Positions 4,859-8,060 of a stretch of DNA of 8,060 bases are shown in pieces. Under the pieces are notes generated by a model that ran no database searches, was not told the origin of the DNA, and saw only the letters and a list, made by a program, of their open reading frames with translations. Made by a program: the position numbers and the translations under genes. Positions within the stretch are counted from its first letter, which is position 1; the number at the start of each line of letters is the position of its first letter. The DNA comes from Micromonosporaceae bacterium. Lineage in GTDB: Bacteria; Actinomycetota; Actinomycetes; Mycobacteriales; Micromonosporaceae. The stretch is taken from the NCBI GenBank assembly GCA_019690055.1, contig JADGGF010000189.1:1-8060 (forward strand), read 5' to 3'.

Positions 4859-5530
4859 CTAGCTCATCGTGGGGATTTCGAGCACCTCGTCGGCGGACGG
4901 CGCCTCGATGGTGATGTCCTTACCGATGTCTGTGAACTCCAACGTGCCCTCGGCGGTTTCGACCGCCAGCGGGTACGGCTCGCCGACCAGCGAGACGTAC
5001 ACCTTGGCGCCGTCGGTGTCCACCAGCGTGATGGCCGGCTGACCCTTGTACTGGGTGACCTCGCCCTTGGTGTAGTGCCCGTCGGCGGCGAGGAAGTCGT
5101 TGGTGTCAGGGATCAGGCCGAGGTCCTCGTTCGCCGGTATCTTGATCCACTTCCCAGCGATGTCGCCGAGCTCGGTCCCGAGGAGCGGCCCGAACAGCTC
5201 CGCCCCGCCCTTGAAGTAGGCGGTGCCGTCCTGGGCCACGATGATCTCGATTTCGATGCCCATGACGGTGAACGATCCCTGCATCTGCTTGCCCGCGACG
5301 GCGATGTCGATGTCGGCCGTCTGACCTTCCACGTCGCCGGTGCCCGAGATCCGGAACGATCCGGCCTTCTCCAGCGCCTCGGACATCCGGGCCTCGATCT
5401 GTTCCGCCTCGAGCGCGTCGATGCCGTTGGTCGTGGGCGTCGGACTCGGCTCCGGCTCGGGTGCGGTGGTGCAGCCGGCGAGCAGGGCGACGGACGCCAC
5501 CGCGGGAATGAGCAGCATTCTCCAGCGCAT
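4859..5530 (-). CDS. Secreted lipoprotein C (LppX/LprG- or LolA-like paralogue)
   Basis: The 223-residue product begins M-R-W-R, with lipobox L-L-A-G-C and the lipidated Cys at 20, then a Pro/Glu/Thr linker (21-34). The family block N-G-I-D-A-L-E-A (35-42) is followed by S-F-R-I-S-G-T (58-64), beta-type segments, G-K-W-I-K-I (126-131), Y-K-G-Q-P-A-I-T (161-168), L-V-G-E-P-Y-P-L-A (181-189) and I-T-I-E-A-P (206-211). It is the shortest of the four and pairs with B. GGAG at 5542-5539 is eight bases from the chosen ATG. A start-stop pair, ATG TAG, sits between that site and the start. Only 40 bases without a hairpin separate it from D upstream, so the two are probably co-transcribed. A large hairpin follows the stop. 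Function is unknown; extracytoplasmic ligand binding is inferred from resemblance to LprG-type proteins. Confidence 0.9.
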   Translation of the reverse strand: MRWRMLLIPAVASVALLAGCTTAPEPEPSPTPTTNGIDALEAEQIEARMSEALEKAGSFRISGTGDVEGQTADIDIAVAGKQMQGSFTVMGIEIEIIVAQDGTAYFKGGAELFGPLLGTELGDIAGKWIKIPANEDLGLIPDTNDFLAADGHYTKGEVTQYKGQPAITLVDTDGAKVYVSLVGEPYPLAVETAEGTLEFTDIGKDITIEAPSADEVLEIPTMS

Positions 5531-5570
5531 CTACATGTCTCCGTATTTCGCTGTTGAGGGGTGCCGGGGC

Positions 5571-6287
5571 TCAGCCGAGGCCGCCCAGCAGGGCCAGGAC
5601 GTCGACGACGTCGGCCGCCGCGGGCGCCTCGATGGTCACGGGCTTGTCGTAGTCCGAGAACGTCAGCGTGCTGCCCTGGTAGGTCGACTCGAGAATGTAC
5701 GGCTTGCCGACGATCGCCACGGCGTACGACTGGCCGTCGGCGTCGGTGACCGTGATGGCCGGCGTGCCGCCAACCTCGGTCACGTCACCCTTCTCCAGCG
5801 GCGGAGTGTGCACAGTGAACTGCTCCACCGACAGTGGCGCCCCGGGGATGAACATGGCCGCCAACCCGGCGTTGACCTTGACCCACTTGTCCGCGATCAG
5901 GGGCAGCAACGCCTGCTGCTCCTGACTGAGGAACTGGGCGTAGAGGCTGGTGTCGGCCGCCTTCACGTACACGTCGGTGCCCAGCTTGCGGACATCAGCG
6001 GCGACGCCGGAAACCTCGATGGTGCCGATGGCGTTGGCGCCAGCGTAGGTCAGGCCCAGTGTGATCGCCTCCGCTCCCTCGCCGATCGTGCCGGAGACGT
6101 GAACGGACTCCGCGTCGGTCAGCGCCTTCTCGGCCGCATCGAGGATCGCGTCAGGCTCCATGGCCTCGACGCCATTCGTGGTCGGAGTGGGCGTCGATGT
6201 CGCGTTCGGGCTGGGGGCACCCGTGCAGCCAGCGACAAACAGCATCGCGGCCGCGGCGACCGGGACCAGCAACGTTCTCACTCGCAT
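5571..6287 (-). CDS. Secreted lipoprotein D (LppX/LprG- or LolA-like paralogue)
   Basis: The 238-residue product begins M-R-V-R; the lipobox is F-V-A-G-C with the lipidated Cys at 21, slightly different from the L-L-A-G-C of the other three. After a Ser/Thr/Pro linker (22-37) come N-G-V-E-A-M-E-P-D-A-I-L (38-49) and E-S-V-H-V-S-G-T (60-67). Further blocks are A-D-T-S-L-Y (111-116), K-W-V-K-V-N (134-139), P-A-I-T-V-T-D-A-D-G (176-185), G-K-P-Y (194-197) and V-T-I-E-A-P (217-222). It pairs with A, with which it shares the D-A-E/E-A-E-S-V-H-V block, G-E-G, D-T-S-L and T-D-A-D-G. The frame remains open far upstream, but the ATG at 6287 is supported by GGAG at 6298-6295 and by the signal peptide. 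It is the first gene of the lipoprotein run, with a 239-base leader. Confidence 0.9.
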   Translation of the reverse strand: MRVRTLLVPVAAAAMLFVAGCTGAPSPNATSTPTPTTNGVEAMEPDAILDAAEKALTDAESVHVSGTIGEGAEAITLGLTYAGANAIGTIEVSGVAADVRKLGTDVYVKAADTSLYAQFLSQEQQALLPLIADKWVKVNAGLAAMFIPGAPLSVEQFTVHTPPLEKGDVTEVGGTPAITVTDADGQSYAVAIVGKPYILESTYQGSTLTFSDYDKPVTIEAPAAADVVDVLALLGGLG

Positions 6288-6526
6288 TGATGATCTCCAA
6301 AAAGTTCTTCGAGGGTCACTCCGTCTCGCCCGAGCACAGCCCGCCACGATAGCGGGCTCGGATGACGCCTCGACGATACGGAGCCAGTCTGACGCCACGG
6401 AGCAAGCCGGCGCCGCATAGATTTCGGGCGAGGCGGTCAGCCGTGGCCAAACCGTTAGCAACGCTGTGGCCTGAGCCACGTCGAGGGCCGGCCCCCGTAC
6501 GTCCGCAAAGCGGGACAAAGCTGCGG
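6288..6526 (-). other. Intergenic region upstream of lipoprotein D
   Basis: This 239-base gap shows no credible gene. A 7-bp hairpin (6338-6344 with 6352-6358) lies about 50 bases before the lipoprotein D start. TATCGT occurs on the minus strand at 6378-6373 and again at 6351-6346, and either could be a -10 element, but neither has a convincing -35. Near the end of the propeller gene are a bulged stem (6501-6506 with 6510-6516) and a 5-bp stem with a CTGA loop (6466-6470 with 6475-6479). These could end that transcript, though no T tract follows. Confidence 0.4.
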
Positions 6527-7951
6527 TCAGGCCAGCCGGGCCGGGTGGAAACCGATGCTCCGTCCGCTGGTGAGCACAATCCCGCTCGCACCGAACCCGG
6601 CGATGTCCGCCTTGGTCTTCAGATCCAGCGCCACGGCCATCGATCCCCGCCGGAGCACCAGCAGTTGCCCACGGTCCGTATCGCGCAGGATCACCATGGC
6701 CCCGGTCACCGCGGCCTGTGGGTCCAGGCCGAATTCCCGGGACCAAACCCTCTGACCGTCGGGCGTGCCGACATCGATAATCTGGACTGTCTTGCGGTCG
6801 GGTTCGAGGATGACGGCGAGCAGGCCGTCGGTGGCGAGCACCCGGGAACCCGGCGGGCCGGTCCAGATGCGATCGGCCGCGTCGGCGCCGATGAGCATCG
6901 GCCGGGCGTCGCTGCCGTTGACCACGAGCTTGCTCGTGACGCCGATGGGATCTTCCCGCTGCTCGCAGCCCGAGCCCCGCGCCGTGTCGAGATCGAAGCC
7001 GTTCTCCGTCCACACGCTGGCGCCAGAGGTGACGTCGAACGCCTCGACCACGAACCGGCAGCCCGCGTCGGCGCGCTCGGCCCGCACGTGCAGCATCCGG
7101 TCGCCGAGAAACGTCACGCGGGTCTGCCGGTCGGGCGGGGCGGCCTCCCGCACCACCCGGTGCTCGGCGGTGTCCACCGCGTAGATCCGCTCATCGACGA
7201 GCAGCGGCATCACCGGCGGGATCGCCGACGGAGTCCCGGCGCTGGCGGTGGCGAACCACCCCGCCGGATCCCGGACGGTCGCCAACCGCGGGTTCGGCCC
7301 CTTGATCGAGCGGGCCGCCCCGGGCAGCGCCACTTCCCACCGGATCGTGCCGCCGTGGTCCCAATCCCGGAGCACGCAGGAGTTCTCGTCGGGGCAGCGC
7401 AGGTCCACGATGTCGTCGCGGTAGATCCACACCGCGCTCGCCTCGTCGTTGCCCCAGCGCACCCGGCCAGTGGTCGGGTCGAGGACCGCGAAGCCCCGGT
7501 CCGGCGACGGGTCGGCATCCGGATCCTCCGGACGGAGCTGGGCCACCACGACGTCGCCGGCCGGGTAGGCCCAGTGCGTCGAGACGCGCCAGGCCCGGCT
7601 GCCGTCGGCCGTCCGCCGACCCTCGACGAAGCCCCGGCTCGCCACCACCACAGTGCGGTCGACCACGGCGACCACATCGGGGCGACCGTCGATGCGCACG
7701 GTCCAGCTCGGCTCCGGCACCGACAACCGAGTCAGCCGGTTCAGCAGGTCCGCGAAGAAGGGAGCGGGCCGCCACAGGCCGGTGCTGATCAGAACGGTGA
7801 TGACGAGCGATGCGACCAGCAGCGCGAAGAACCCGCGGAAGACAGCAGCCGCGCGCGAGCTTCCCGCCACCGGCCAACCGTACCGACGGCCCCCCGTCAG
7901 CTGGTGGATGTCCGATCTGCCCGTGTCGATGGCGTCTGGCCGGGATGCCAT
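6527..7951 (-). CDS. Single-pass membrane protein with extracytoplasmic PQQ-like beta-propeller
   Basis: The 474-residue product has a charged N-terminal segment, one hydrophobic helix at about 36-58, then a large beta-rich domain. Repeated blade motifs of the PQQ/WD-like propeller type are visible, in which D-x-x-T-G or a variant precedes a Trp: L-D-P-T-T-G-R-V-R-W, F-D-V-T-S-G-A-S-V-W, V-G-T-P-D-G-Q-R-V-W and L-D-L-K-T-K near the end. The topology is probably N-in, with the propeller outside. Four Cys in the outer domain (about 186, 192, 298 and 329; the first two as C-x5-C) could form disulfides. Nothing shows PQQ binding or enzyme activity; such proteins are usually scaffolds or unknowns. 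The ATG at 7951 is preferred because GAGAGG lies eight bases upstream and it leaves room for the divergent gene; an in-frame ATG at 7987 has no ribosome binding site. Its role next to the lipoproteins is unknown. Confidence 0.85.
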   Translation of the reverse strand: MASRPDAIDTGRSDIHQLTGGRRYGWPVAGSSRAAAVFRGFFALLVASLVITVLISTGLWRPAPFFADLLNRLTRLSVPEPSWTVRIDGRPDVVAVVDRTVVVASRGFVEGRRTADGSRAWRVSTHWAYPAGDVVVAQLRPEDPDADPSPDRGFAVLDPTTGRVRWGNDEASAVWIYRDDIVDLRCPDENSCVLRDWDHGGTIRWEVALPGAARSIKGPNPRLATVRDPAGWFATASAGTPSAIPPVMPLLVDERIYAVDTAEHRVVREAAPPDRQTRVTFLGDRMLHVRAERADAGCRFVVEAFDVTSGASVWTENGFDLDTARGSGCEQREDPIGVTSKLVVNGSDARPMLIGADAADRIWTGPPGSRVLATDGLLAVILEPDRKTVQIIDVGTPDGQRVWSREFGLDPQAAVTGAMVILRDTDRGQLLVLRRGSMAVALDLKTKADIAGFGASGIVLTSGRSIGFHPARLA

Positions 7952-7997
7952 GCTTGGGGCCTCTCGGTCGTCGGTCGCGTGGGGCATGATGTCGGGC
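7952..7997. promoter_or_regulatory. Compact divergent start region
   Basis: Only 46 bases lie between the propeller gene start (minus) and the + strand gene start. GAGAGG at 7965-7960 serves the minus gene. CATGAT at 7985-7990 lies seven bases before the GTG at 7998 and resembles a weak -10 of a leaderless + strand transcript, the same geometry as at the dipeptidase gene. The promoters must therefore overlap each other's coding or leader sequence. Confidence 0.35.
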
Positions 7998-8060
7998 GTG
8001 ACAACACCACCTCCGCCCGGTCCACCGTCGGGCGAGCCAGTGTCGGACCAACCCCCGTCC
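7998..8060 (+). CDS. Partial proline-rich N-terminus of a divergent gene
   Basis: An open frame runs from the GTG at 7998 off the right edge, giving M-T-T-P-P-P-P-G-P-P-S-G-E-P followed by more Pro/Ser residues. Proline-rich cytoplasmic tails like this are common at the start of actinobacterial membrane proteins, but the family cannot be named from 21 codons. In-frame ATG codons at 7986 and 7989 are alternative starts. The GTG is preferred for its spacing from CATGAT and the usual M-T-T beginning. The gene is 3'-truncated by the window. Confidence 0.5.
   Translation, partial: MTTPPPPGPPSGEPVSDQPPS

Noticed and set aside
3423..4862. Long + strand open frame (479 codons) opposite lipoproteins A and B
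   Set aside because: It is antisense to two well-supported genes, crosses their terminator and tandem repeat, and has low-complexity Arg/Gly composition.
6288..7013. In-frame extension of lipoprotein D back to 7013
   Set aside because: It runs through the intergenic gap and the propeller gene in another frame. The signal peptide, lipobox and GGAG site fix the start at 6287.
1..8060. tRNA, rRNA, insertion sequence or phage genes
   Set aside because: No cloverleaf, rRNA core sequence, transposase or integrase motif was seen on either strand.

Overview
The window is high-GC DNA (roughly 70% by eye) with strongly G/C-ending codons, several GTG-start candidates, at least one probable leaderless gene, and numerous lipobox lipoproteins. 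This fits an actinobacterium. The protein style and the short GGAAGG-type intergenic hairpins suggest a Micromonosporaceae-like lineage; that placement is inference.

Layout. Positions 1-116 hold the tail of an unresolved neighbour and a GC-rich terminator hairpin with a GAGA tetraloop. A 56-bp perfect-armed hairpin element (117-172) precedes a complete M19-family dipeptidase gene on the + strand (200-1366), which looks leaderless. A second 56-bp copy of the element (1389-1444), in the opposite orientation, lies between the convergent ends of the dipeptidase gene and a class II fumarase gene (fumC, minus strand, 1467-2879).

Upstream of fumC, also on the minus strand, are four paralogous secreted lipoproteins of about 220-240 residues. 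In transcription order they are D (5571-6287), C (4859-5530), B (3948-4646) and A (3002-3718). All begin M-R-x-R, have a lipobox Cys at residue 20 or 21, a Pro/Thr linker, a conserved N-G-[VI] block and a C-terminal T-I-E-A-P block. They resemble the LppX/LprG (or LolA-like) half-barrel lipid carriers of actinobacteria, but I recognise this only by pattern. D and C are 40 bases apart and probably share a transcript. The C/B, B/A and A/fumC gaps each contain a strong hairpin, and the one after B has a U-tract. By sequence the outer two (A, D) form one pair and the inner two (B, C) another.

Further upstream on the minus strand is a single-pass membrane protein with an extracytoplasmic PQQ-like beta-propeller (6527-7951). 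A proline-rich partial gene starts divergently on the + strand and runs off the right edge (7998-8060).

The dipeptidase and fumarase are housekeeping enzymes of dipeptide turnover and the TCA cycle. The notable part is the envelope block: four tandem diverged lipoproteins next to a membrane-anchored propeller, with intergenic gaps full of structure (a 30-bp tandem repeat, an inverted repeat touching a ribosome binding site, and a G/C homopolymer tract). No transporter, kinase, phage, IS or CRISPR gene is visible, so a joint function for the lipoproteins cannot be assigned from this window.
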